From Actinomycetota bacterium (GTDB taxonomy: Bacteria; Actinomycetota; Thermoleophilia; Gaiellales; Gaiellaceae), in contig JACCTK010000137.1 in the NCBI GenBank assembly GCA_013812465.1, positions 1 to 5,935 on the forward strand: DNA of 5,935 nt, given 5' to 3'. The notes beneath the pieces were generated by a model that saw nothing but the letters and a program-made list of their open reading frames with translations, was not told the origin of the DNA and did not search any database. How positions within the stretch are numbered: the first letter of the stretch is position 1; each line of letters begins with the position of its first letter. Below are positions 1 through 4,624 of the stretch, piece after piece. A program made the position numbers and the translations under genes.

Positions 1-417
1 CTGGTCGACCTTGGAGTCATCAAGGACGTCGAGATCGACGACGGATGCGTGCGAATCGAGTTCACGCCGACGTTTCTGGGCTGCCCGGCGCTCGAGCCGA
101 TGCAGCGGGCGATGGAGGCGAAGGTCGACGAGCTGGGGGCGAAGGCGGACGTGCGAGTCGTCCTCGACGACTCCTGGTCGACGGACAAGATCACGCCGGA
201 GGGCCGGGAGAAGCTCCGCGTCGCCGGGTTCGCGCCACCCGCGCCCCGCAAGGTGGAAGCGTTGAAGCTGGTCGAGCTCCAGCGCGGCGGGTTTCGCTGC
301 CCCTACTGTGGCTCGACGGAGACCCATCTCGAGAACATCTTCGGCCCTACGCCGTGCCGCTCGATCCGTTACTGCGACGCGTGCCGACAGCCCTTCGAGC
401 AGTTCAAGACCATTTAA
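1..417 (+). CDS. paaD: PaaD, phenylacetyl-CoA epoxidase accessory protein (3' part)
   Basis: PaaD belongs to the MIP18/DUF59 family and supports the PaaABCE phenylacetyl-CoA epoxidase in the cytosol, probably by helping assemble or repair its iron-sulfur or di-iron centre. The frame is open from base 1, so the gene is cut by the left edge; 138 residues remain and I estimate 25-30 are missing. A GTG at 49 is internal and not the start. Visible features are the DUF59-type motif TPTFLGCPALEPM (in-window residues 22-34, with Cys28) and a C-terminal zinc-ribbon-like Cys set: CPYC at 100-103, Cys119, and CDAC at 125-128, followed by the PFEQFK ending typical of PaaD. These separate it from plain SufT/MIP18 proteins, which lack the C-terminal Cys cluster. 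Other paa genes probably lie upstream outside the window. It ends in TAA, 76 bases before the selenoprotein gene. Confidence 0.9.
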   Translation: MVDLGVIKDVEIDDGCVRIEFTPTFLGCPALEPMQRAMEAKVDELGAKADVRVVLDDSWSTDKITPEGREKLRVAGFAPPAPRKVEALKLVELQRGGFRCPYCGSTETHLENIFGPTPCRSIRYCDACRQPFEQFKTI

Positions 418-493
418 TCCCATGTCGCACCCGCTGCCGCCGGAGCTGGTCTCACCCGAGGATCGCGCCTAGCGACGGGTACTGTTGGAGTCA

Positions 494-712
494 GTGCCGG
501 TCGAGATCATCTACTGCCCCACCTGAAGCGGCTACGACGCACGGGCCGCGAGTCTCGCGGCCGAGATCGAGTCGAAGACCGGGATCACCGCCAAGACGAC
601 GCCCGGTGAGAGTTCGCAATTCGATGTCCTCGAGGACGGGCGGGTGATCTTCTCGAAGCAGAGCGAGGGCCGCTTTCCCGAGCACGACGAGATCTTCTCG
701 GTGCTCGCGTAG
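494..712 (+). CDS. SelW/Rdx-family selenoprotein with in-frame UGA (Sec11)
   Basis: Reading through the TGA at 524-526 as selenocysteine gives a 72-residue protein ending at TAG 710-712. It starts VEIIYCPTU, giving a CxxU redox motif (Cys8, Sec11) after a first beta strand. Next come helix-like ARAASLAAEIESKTG (16-30) and a C-terminal half FDVLEDGRVIFSKQSEGRFP (43-62), which matches the conserved end of the SelW/SelT/SelH (Rdx) thioredoxin-like family. Members are small cytosolic thiol/selenol redox proteins of about 70-100 residues. An in-frame TAG at 470-472 limits the start. GTG 494 is chosen because it puts the first strand right at the N-terminus; TTG 485 is an alternative. GGAG (487-490) lies only 3 nt before the GTG, and TACTGT (480-485) could instead be a -10 box for a leaderless message. 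Oddity: Sec is followed by Ser-Gly-Tyr, where many relatives have Gly-Tyr directly. A decayed Cys gene is the alternative, but the intact frame and hairpin argue against it. Confidence 0.8.
544..562 (+). promoter_or_regulatory. Candidate bacterial SECIS hairpin
   Basis: Bases 544-551 (GGCCGCGA) pair perfectly with 555-562 (TCGCGGCC), leaving a GUC loop at 552-554. If the A-U closing pair opens, the loop is AGUCU. The loop begins 25 nt (or 24) after the UGA at 524-526. Bacterial SECIS elements lie inside the coding region just after the UGA, with the apical loop roughly 16-37 nt away and a G among its first two bases; both loop versions fit. A possible lower stem, CGAC 535-538 with GTCG 571-574, would lengthen it. 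It would recruit SelB with Sec-tRNA. The stem also encodes conserved-looking helix residues, so chance pairing in GC-rich DNA cannot be fully excluded. Confidence 0.68.
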
Positions 713-714
713 GG

Positions 715-737
715 GCGAGGCGCGCCTTCCTCCTCGC
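715..737. terminator. Possible shared terminator hairpin between convergent genes
   Basis: GCGAGG (715-720) can pair with CCTCGC (732-737) across an 11-nt loop. It sits between the selenoprotein stop (712) and the kinase stop (743), where two convergent transcripts should end. A separate 10-bp palindrome AGGCGCGCCT (718-727) overlaps it. There is no T run on either strand, so intrinsic termination would be weak. Confidence 0.28.
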
Positions 738-742
738 TGCTG

Positions 743-2242
743 TCAATCGTCGTCTTCGCCGCAGTCCTTGGACGCCTGCCGGTAGAGGCGGTCGATCTCC
801 CGGCGCTTCCCCTGGACGTCCTCTGAGCGCTCGAGCAGGGAGAGCACTCCTTCGCACTGTCTGAGGGCGCGTCTCGTGAACGCGAGGTTGTAGCTCGCGT
901 ACGCCTCGCCTATCGAGCCTGAGCCGCTGAGCGCGGCAACCGCCCGCTCGAGGAGTGGGTGCGCGCCCGCGTAGTCGCCGTCCTGCATGAGGGCGAATCC
1001 CTCGTTGTTCAACGCAACCCCGTCCCCTGGCGTCGCTGCCGGGGGCGTGGTCGCGGTGGTAGTCGGAATCGTCGTCGTCGGCGGCTCGGTCTCGGTCGTG
1101 GGCGGCGGCTCAGTCTCGGTCGTGGGCGGCGCGGTCTCCGTCGGGGGCGGCGTGGTCTCGGTCGCCGTCGTGGTCTCCGTGATCGTCGTCGGAGGAGATG
1201 TCTGGGTCAGCGTCGACGCAGGGGGTGGAGTCGTGCGCTCGGCGCGCTCGTCGGGCCCGAGCGTCGAGCCGAGGAGGGCGGCCAAACCGAGACCGCCGAG
1301 ACCGAGCACAAGAGCGCCTAGCGCGAGGCTCTTGGTTCGTCGGCGCCTCGGCCGGTGTATGGCGTGCGCCGGCGCCGGAGCTGCCGAAGTCGGCGACCGG
1401 GTCGGTTGGAAAGCGGGAAGCACCCGGGTCTCGGCGTCCGCGTTTCTGAACGTGCCCCGAAGATCGGCCACGAGCTCCGCGCAGCTTGTCGGCCGGTCTG
1501 CGGGACTCTTCGCGAGCGCCCGTCTGAACACCGCGTCCATCCCAGCAGGCAGCTCGGGCTCGATCAGCTCGGCGCTCGGCACCGGCGCCGTCACGTGCGC
1601 CAGCGCCTCGGTCGCGGCCGTCTCACCCTCGAAGGGGCGGCGGTCGGTGAAGAGCTCGAACGCGACCACGCCAAGGCCGTAGCGGTCGCTCGCTGCGGTC
1701 GCCCCCTCGCCACGAGCTTGCTCCGGGGAGAGATAGCCGGCGGTGCCGAGAACCGTGCCCGGAAGCGTCAGCGTGTCGAACCCCATCGTGGAGGCGATGC
1801 CGAAGTCGGACACAACCAGGGTTCCGTCCCGATCGAGCAGGAGATTCGCCGGCTTCACGTCTCGGTGGACAATGCCCTCCGCATGAGCCCTGTCGAGCGC
1901 CTGCCCCGCCTGATCCAGCCAGTCGAGAGCGAGTCCGGAAGGAATTCGACCCTCTCGAAGGCGGTCGTAGACGGAGCCGCCTTCGAGGTACTCCATGACG
2001 ATGTACGGCTGCGTCCCGTGCTCGCCGACGTCGAAGACCGTGATCACGTGCGGCGCCCCGGAGAGCCGGGCAGCGGAGAGCGCCTCCCGGCGGAACCGCG
2101 CGTGCGCGTCGTCGTCTCGGGCGTGGCGCTCCGCGAGCAGCTTGACAGCGACCTGCCTCTCGAGGACAGAGTCGAGCGCGCGGTACACCTCCCCCATTCC
2201 GCCGCGGGCGATCAGGGTCGCAGACGTGTATCGCTTCGGCAG
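743..2242 (-). CDS. PknB-like transmembrane Ser/Thr protein kinase with extracytoplasmic TPR-like domain
   Basis: Hanks-type kinase, numbered here from the ATG at 2197 (484 aa). The catalytic domain (to about 250) carries the end of the Gly-rich loop (MGEVY 1-5), ATP-binding Lys19 in VAVK, helix-C Glu38, HRDVKPAN 111-118 (catalytic Asp113), DFG 131-133, activation segment GTAGYLSPE 151-159 and Arg235. Thr142, 144, 148 and 152 are candidate autophosphorylation sites. A basic stretch (RPRRRR 282-287) precedes one membrane segment (about 291-313). A Thr/Pro-rich linker follows (about 322-390), then a helical TPR-like domain (about 395-475) with NNEGFALMQDGDYAGA. The sensor is therefore TPR-like rather than PASTA. 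ATG 2197 cannot be the full start, because upstream codons still encode RYTSATLIARGG, completing the Gly loop. No ATG, GTG or TTG lies between the in-frame stop at 2336 and that ATG. CTG 2242 (protein starting (M)PKRYTS) is my best guess. It lies downstream of the racemase gene in the same direction. Confidence 0.9.
   Translation of the reverse strand: MPKRYTSATLIARGGMGEVYRALDSVLERQVAVKLLAERHARDDDAHARFRREALSAARLSGAPHVITVFDVGEHGTQPYIVMEYLEGGSVYDRLREGRIPSGLALDWLDQAGQALDRAHAEGIVHRDVKPANLLLDRDGTLVVSDFGIASTMGFDTLTLPGTVLGTAGYLSPEQARGEGATAASDRYGLGVVAFELFTDRRPFEGETAATEALAHVTAPVPSAELIEPELPAGMDAVFRRALAKSPADRPTSCAELVADLRGTFRNADAETRVLPAFQPTRSPTSAAPAPAHAIHRPRRRRTKSLALGALVLGLGGLGLAALLGSTLGPDERAERTTPPPASTLTQTSPPTTITETTTATETTPPPTETAPPTTETEPPPTTETEPPTTTIPTTTATTPPAATPGDGVALNNEGFALMQDGDYAGAHPLLERAVAALSGSGSIGEAYASYNLAFTRRALRQCEGVLSLLERSEDVQGKRREIDRLYRQASKDCGEDDD
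1080..1166. repeat. Degenerate tandem repeat encoding the Thr/Pro-rich kinase linker
   Basis: Imperfect units of 21-24 bases built on GGCGGC-GGTCTCGGTCGTG follow one another at about 1080, 1101, 1125 and 1146. On the - strand they encode repeated PPTTETE/PPPTETA motifs of the kinase's extracytoplasmic linker. Units differ by whole codons, so the frame is kept. Copy number probably varies by slippage. Confidence 0.6.
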
Positions 2243-2318
2243 TGCCTGGCTAGCGGTAGCGATGGTTGGGTCTACCCGACCCGGCTCGAAAACATGCGTC
2301 GTGGCGCGCGGAGGAGCG

Positions 2319-2340
2319 GGTGACAGGTCACCGGGTCACC
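2319..2340. repeat. GGTGAC inverted repeat plus extra half-site at the racemase-kinase junction
   Basis: GGTGAC (2319-2324), two bases, then GTCACC (2327-2332) form a perfect inverted repeat. A further GTCACC follows at 2335-2340 and overlaps the racemase stop codon. It lies in the junction before the kinase, so it could be a protein-binding site or a weak hairpin. No function can be shown. Confidence 0.3.
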
Positions 2341-3313
2341 GCAAGAGGAAGCCTTCGCCGAGCGGGTCGTTCTCGTCCAACGTGAAAACGTGCTCGCCCG
2401 TTCGGTAAGCGCTGCCTTCGACCTCGGTCACGACCGCCGGAGCTCCTGCAACGTTCGCGTCTGCGACCACCCGAGCTCGAAACTCGGAGCCGACGATGCT
2501 CAGATGTCGTAGCTCGTCGCCTCGTGGGAGCCAGCCGGACCGGTCGAGGAGTGCCAGCCGGGCGGACGTGCCGCTGCCGCACGGCGAACGATCCACCTCA
2601 CCGTCCGCGAAGACGGTCACGTTGCGCTGGGTCAGCGGAGCGCCGTCTTCCTCCTGCCAGAACGTGACCCCGTAGACATCACAGAGCTCCGGCTCGAGCG
2701 GGTGAACGATCTCATGCTGCGTCTCCAGGCCGTGCTTGATCTCTCGCCCCAGCTCGACCAGCCTCGGCAGCTCGCGCGTCTCCACTCTCTCCTCGAGCGA
2801 CGCATAGAACGCGCCGCCGAAAGCGACGTCGACCTTGTGCTTGCCGACCTTCACTCCCTCGGCCCATACGAACGCTGGGACGTTTCGGAACCGAACAGAC
2901 CGCACGCGTCCGCCTCGCACATGCGCCCAGGTCTGAAGCCGCCCGGAGGGGACGTCCACGACGAGGTGGTTCTCGCCCTCTCGGCGCCGCACGATCCCCT
3001 CGTCGAGCGCCCAGGTGACGAGCGCGATAGTGCCGTGCCCGCACGCCGTCGAATAGCCCGCGTTGTGGAAGAACACAACGCCGAGGTCGGCATCGTCGTC
3101 GTTCGGCTCGACGACGAAGCAGCCGTACATGTCCGCATGGCCGCGAGGCTCGAAGACGAGCAGCCGGCGGACGTGGTCGAGGCGCTCGAGCGCATCCCGC
3201 CGCTTGTCGAGGATCGTGGCTCCGCGCGGGTTCTCGATGCCGCCCGTGACGATCCTGAAAGGCTCGCCGCCGGTGTGGTAGTCGACCGCCGCGATGCCCC
3301 TGATGTCAGACAC
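2336..3313 (-). CDS. Proline racemase / 4-hydroxyproline epimerase family protein
   Basis: A 325-residue cytosolic enzyme of the usual length for the cofactor-independent proline racemase superfamily, which inverts or dehydrates proline and hydroxyproline at C-alpha using two opposed acid/base residues. The N-terminal signature is DYHTGGEPFRIV (11-22). The first catalytic motif is ACGHG with Cys91; the second is DRSPCGSGTSA with Asp241 and Cys245. Having Cys at both sites points to racemase/epimerase chemistry rather than trans-3-hydroxyproline dehydratase, where the second Cys is usually Thr or Ser. CGHG rather than CGHN fits hydroxyproline epimerases somewhat better than true proline racemase, but substrate cannot be fixed from sequence. 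The start is GTG 3313: an in-frame stop lies at 3326-3328 and no other start codon falls between. GGGG at 3320-3323 is a weak ribosome-binding site. The Ser/Thr kinase gene follows directly downstream. Confidence 0.92.
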   Translation of the reverse strand: MSDIRGIAAVDYHTGGEPFRIVTGGIENPRGATILDKRRDALERLDHVRRLLVFEPRGHADMYGCFVVEPNDDDADLGVVFFHNAGYSTACGHGTIALVTWALDEGIVRRREGENHLVVDVPSGRLQTWAHVRGGRVRSVRFRNVPAFVWAEGVKVGKHKVDVAFGGAFYASLEERVETRELPRLVELGREIKHGLETQHEIVHPLEPELCDVYGVTFWQEEDGAPLTQRNVTVFADGEVDRSPCGSGTSARLALLDRSGWLPRGDELRHLSIVGSEFRARVVADANVAGAPAVVTEVEGSAYRTGEHVFTLDENDPLGEGFLLR

Positions 3314-3332
3314 CCTTGACCCCGTTCACGAG

Positions 3333-3338
3333 AGGATA
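3333..3338 (-). promoter_or_regulatory. Candidate -10 box for the racemase gene
   Basis: On the - strand this reads TATCCT (4 of 6 matches to TATAAT), ending 19 nt before the GTG start and giving a leader of about 12 nt. No good -35 hexamer is seen 16-18 nt upstream (GCCGTG or nearby), so the promoter may depend on an activator. Confidence 0.25.
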
Positions 3339-3359
3339 AGAGCCCGGTATCGAGCCACG

Positions 3360-3371
3360 GCCCGATCGGGC
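3360..3371. promoter_or_regulatory. 12-bp palindrome, possible operator
   Basis: GCCCGATCGGGC is a perfect 12-bp palindrome. It overlaps the expected -35 position of the candidate racemase promoter, so a dimeric regulator could bind here. Palindromes of this length can occur by chance in GC-rich DNA. Confidence 0.33.
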
Positions 3372-3387
3372 AGGTCTCCGAAGCACG

Positions 3388-3409
3388 AAAAAAGCCTCGC
3401 GAGCGCGAG
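3388..3409 (-). terminator. Hairpin plus T6, candidate Rho-independent terminator
   Basis: Read on the - strand, CTCGC (3409-3405) pairs with GCGAG (3400-3396) around a GCTC tetraloop, then GC and six T (3393-3388). A T6 run stands out in this GC-rich DNA. The only genes in this direction start downstream (3313), so it would end a short upstream RNA or act in a long leader. The stem is short (5-6 bp). Confidence 0.35.
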
Positions 3410-3510
3410 AACGCCCATCGATGCGCGATACCTGCTCCACGGCCACTCTCCGGGATCTGAGCACAGACCCCAACTCCCGGGGTTTCGAACCGCATGCCCA
3501 GAGAGCTGCG
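3388..3510 (-). ncRNA. Possible structured small RNA or leader RNA
   Basis: On the - strand CTCTCTGGG (3505-3497) pairs over 9 bp with CCCGGAGAG (3454-3446), using one U-G wobble. On the + strand that pair would be a C-A mismatch, so the - strand is favoured. Between them, GGTT-CGA-AACC (around 3490-3480) can form a small hairpin. The segment 3448-3455 can alternatively pair with 3475-3482, enclosing TCTG/CAGA, so two exclusive folds exist. The T6 hairpin would be its 3' end. No Rfam family is recognised and the 5' end is not defined. Confidence 0.27.
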
Positions 3511-3601
3511 CCCACCGTCGTCTGCGCGATCGCTCCGAAGCGATTCTTGAAGAGATGGCGTCGCCGCCGTTGCCCCGAGGGACGTCCTCCTCTCAGGGCG
3601 G

Positions 3602-3607
3602 TACCAT
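3602..3607 (+). promoter_or_regulatory. Candidate -10 box for a leaderless small-protein message
   Basis: TACCAT fits the TAnnnT -10 pattern and ends 7 nt before the ATG at 3615, so transcription could begin at or next to the start codon. No strong Shine-Dalgarno site precedes that ATG, in keeping with a leaderless message. The -35 region is unremarkable. Confidence 0.3.
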
Positions 3608-3614
3608 CGGCCCG

Positions 3615-3896
3615 ATGCGGAGGCTCTTGACGTGGCTGATCGTCACGGTCGGCATCGGCGCGCTCGTGCGCCGTCTGAAGCGCCACCACCAGCCGGCTCT
3701 CGACCCGCCCACGCGAGCGCCGACAACCGGAGACGACCCCGCGGAAGAGCTTCGCCGCAAGCTCGCGGAGTCGCGAACGGCCGAAGAGGCTCCCGAGCCG
3801 GCCGCTCCATCCGAGGAGACCGTCGCTGACCGGCGGGCCGACGTGCACCAACACGGCCGCGCCGCGCTCGACGAGATGCGCTCCGAAAAGGAGTAA
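3615..3896 (+). CDS. Small single-span membrane protein of unknown function
   Basis: A 93-residue protein that I do not recognise. The N-terminus is hydrophobic (LLTWLIVTVGIGALV, residues 4-18), followed by RRLKRHH, so it probably sits in the membrane with the basic part and the charged tail in the cytoplasm. A Pro/Thr-rich segment (27-42) leads to a charged helical stretch, AEELRRKLAESR (43-54), an acidic Ala/Pro/Glu region (55-68), and a last helix, VADRRADVHQHGRAALDEM (70-88). ATG 3615 is chosen because it places the membrane segment at the N-terminus and lies just after a TACCAT box. The frame also contains ATG 3555, but that extension has low-complexity, non-protein-like sequence. Its stop is 6 bases before the next gene's GTG, indicating an operon and probably a shared role. 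Confidence 0.7.
   Translation: MRRLLTWLIVTVGIGALVRRLKRHHQPALDPPTRAPTTGDDPAEELRRKLAESRTAEEAPEPAAPSEETVADRRADVHQHGRAALDEMRSEKE
3888..3893 (+). promoter_or_regulatory. Shine-Dalgarno site AAGGAG
   Basis: AAGGAG lies at the end of the preceding gene, overlapping its last codons, with 9 nt to the GTG at 3903. It is the clearest ribosome-binding site in the window; it fixes that start and implies translational coupling. Confidence 0.75.
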
Positions 3897-3902
3897 CCGC
3901 CC

Positions 3903-4469
3903 GTGGCCGATCCGTCCGAGACGACGCAGATCTCCCTCGAGCCGGAGGATGCGGAGGCGAGCGAGCTCCTAGGCGCGGTGCGGGCGCTCTCGGCGCAGGT
4001 GGGCGGGCTGCAGGCGGAGCTGCACGCGCTTCGCTCCCAGGTGCGCCCGCTGCCCGAGCCTGCCGATGCTCCCGGCTGGGGGGACAGCACCTCGGCGCAC
4101 CGCGAGAGCTCCCCGTGGGTGCGGACGCTCGAGCGGCCCGTGCCCCGCGGCCCAGCGGTTCCCCGGCTCCTGATCGAGGTCGTCTTCCTCGCGGGGGTCG
4201 CGCTCGCCGCCTCGATCGCCGAGCTCGATCCGGTGGTCATCGTTCTCGTCATGGCGGCCGCGTGGGTGCTGGTCGCCCTTGCCGAATGGATCGCCACCCG
4301 GGCCGCGAGGCGTCACGCTGTCATGCAGACGGCTCCCTTGTCTGGCGCAGGCGCGTTCTTCGGCGAGGATCCCTCTTGGTTCGGATCCTCCGCCGAGCAC
4401 CCTGCGATCGTCACCGAGGCTGCCGACGAGGACACGCAGACCAGGCTCCCGGCGCCCCCACCCAGCTGA
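3903..4469 (+). CDS. Membrane protein with N-terminal coiled coil and two membrane segments, function unknown
   Basis: A 188-residue protein with no family I can name. Residues 20-48 (SELLGAVRALSAQVGGLQAE and onward) form a likely coiled coil. A Pro-rich polar stretch (49-88) follows, with WVRTLERPVPRG. Two hydrophobic segments, about 89-108 and 110-132, are joined by a very short turn (LDP), giving a membrane hairpin that ends in AEWIATRAARR (127-137). The polar tail (138-188) has GAFFGEDPSWF and ends in Pro-rich LPAPPPS. Both termini are expected in the cytoplasm. The start is GTG 3903, supported by AAGGAG 9 nt upstream and by the 6-base gap to the previous stop. The small membrane protein upstream is its probable partner. 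Two hairpins follow the TGA stop. Confidence 0.75.
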   Translation: MADPSETTQISLEPEDAEASELLGAVRALSAQVGGLQAELHALRSQVRPLPEPADAPGWGDSTSAHRESSPWVRTLERPVPRGPAVPRLLIEVVFLAGVALAASIAELDPVVIVLVMAAAWVLVALAEWIATRAARRHAVMQTAPLSGAGAFFGEDPSWFGSSAEHPAIVTEAADEDTQTRLPAPPPS

Positions 4470-4483
4470 GCCTCCGGGCTACG

Positions 4484-4511
4484 GGGGTCAGGCTGAATGA
4501 AGCCTGACCCC
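4484..4511. terminator. Perfect 11-bp hairpin after the two-gene operon
   Basis: GGGGTCAGGCT (4484-4494) pairs perfectly with AGCCTGACCCC (4501-4511) around a GAATGA loop, 14 bases after the stop codon at 4469. It is the strongest hairpin in the window. No T run follows, so it may work as a non-canonical terminator or mRNA 3' stabiliser, or be one copy of a dispersed REP-like repeat. Confidence 0.5.
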
Positions 4512-4525
4512 GCGCCGAAGGCGCG
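4511..4525. terminator. Second tandem hairpin
   Basis: CGCGCC (4511-4516) pairs with GGCGCG (4520-4525) around a GAA loop, directly abutting the 11-bp hairpin and sharing base 4511. Tandem GC-rich hairpins without T runs are common at transcript ends in high-GC bacteria. Both can form on either strand. Confidence 0.4.
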
Positions 4526-4592
4526 CAGCCTGTGGGGCGATTGGCGCGCTCTCGGCCCAGATCCTCTCGCCCTGACACCGAAGACGAAGCGC

Positions 4593-4623
4593 CGCCCCCG
4601 GTAAACGACTAGAAACGGGGGCG
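4593..4623 (+). promoter_or_regulatory. Hairpin covering the ribosome-binding region of the acyltransferase
   Basis: CGCCCCCG (4593-4600) pairs perfectly with CGGGGGCG (4616-4623), leaving a 15-nt A-rich loop. The right arm contains the only purine-rich (GGGGG) candidate ribosome-binding sequence and ends one base before GTG 4625, so folding would hide the site. Regulation is inference. Confidence 0.35.
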
Positions 4624-4624
4624 C

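Larger units (their letters stand above)
3314..3614. other. 301-base divergent intergenic region
   Basis: This gap separates the - strand racemase from the + strand membrane-protein operon. Its parts, in order, are a candidate - strand -10 box, a 12-bp palindrome, a hairpin with T6 on the - strand, nested complementary segments (3446-3505) and a candidate + strand -10 box. A further perfect hairpin ATCGCT-CCGA-AGCGAT lies near 3529-3544. One + frame is open throughout, but it has no convincing start or family resemblance before 3615. Confidence 0.6.

Noticed and set aside
422..472. 16-codon ATG frame just after paaD, in the same frame as the selenoprotein and ending in TAG
   Set aside because: No ribosome-binding site and no recognisable product. 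It might be an older N-terminal extension, but the selenoprotein is complete without it.
491..685. 64-codon - strand frame overlapping the selenoprotein
   Set aside because: No family features; it is the shadow of the + strand frame that carries the SelW-like sequence.
1355..2323. 322-codon + strand frame opposite the kinase
   Set aside because: Arg-rich shadow; the - strand kinase has all catalytic motifs.
3316..3342. TTGACC with TAAGAG on the + strand as a promoter
   Set aside because: The spacing is only 15 nt, the -10 match is poor, and it would start nearly 300 bases before the next + strand gene.
3470..3510. tRNA T-arm-like sequence GGTTTCGAACC
   Set aside because: The flanking stem does not pair properly on either strand, and no acceptor or anticodon arm can be built. 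It is better explained as a short inverted repeat.
3294..3614. N-terminal extension of the small membrane protein gene
   Set aside because: The frame is open but has no ribosome-binding site or protein-like composition, and it would bury the membrane segment inside the protein.
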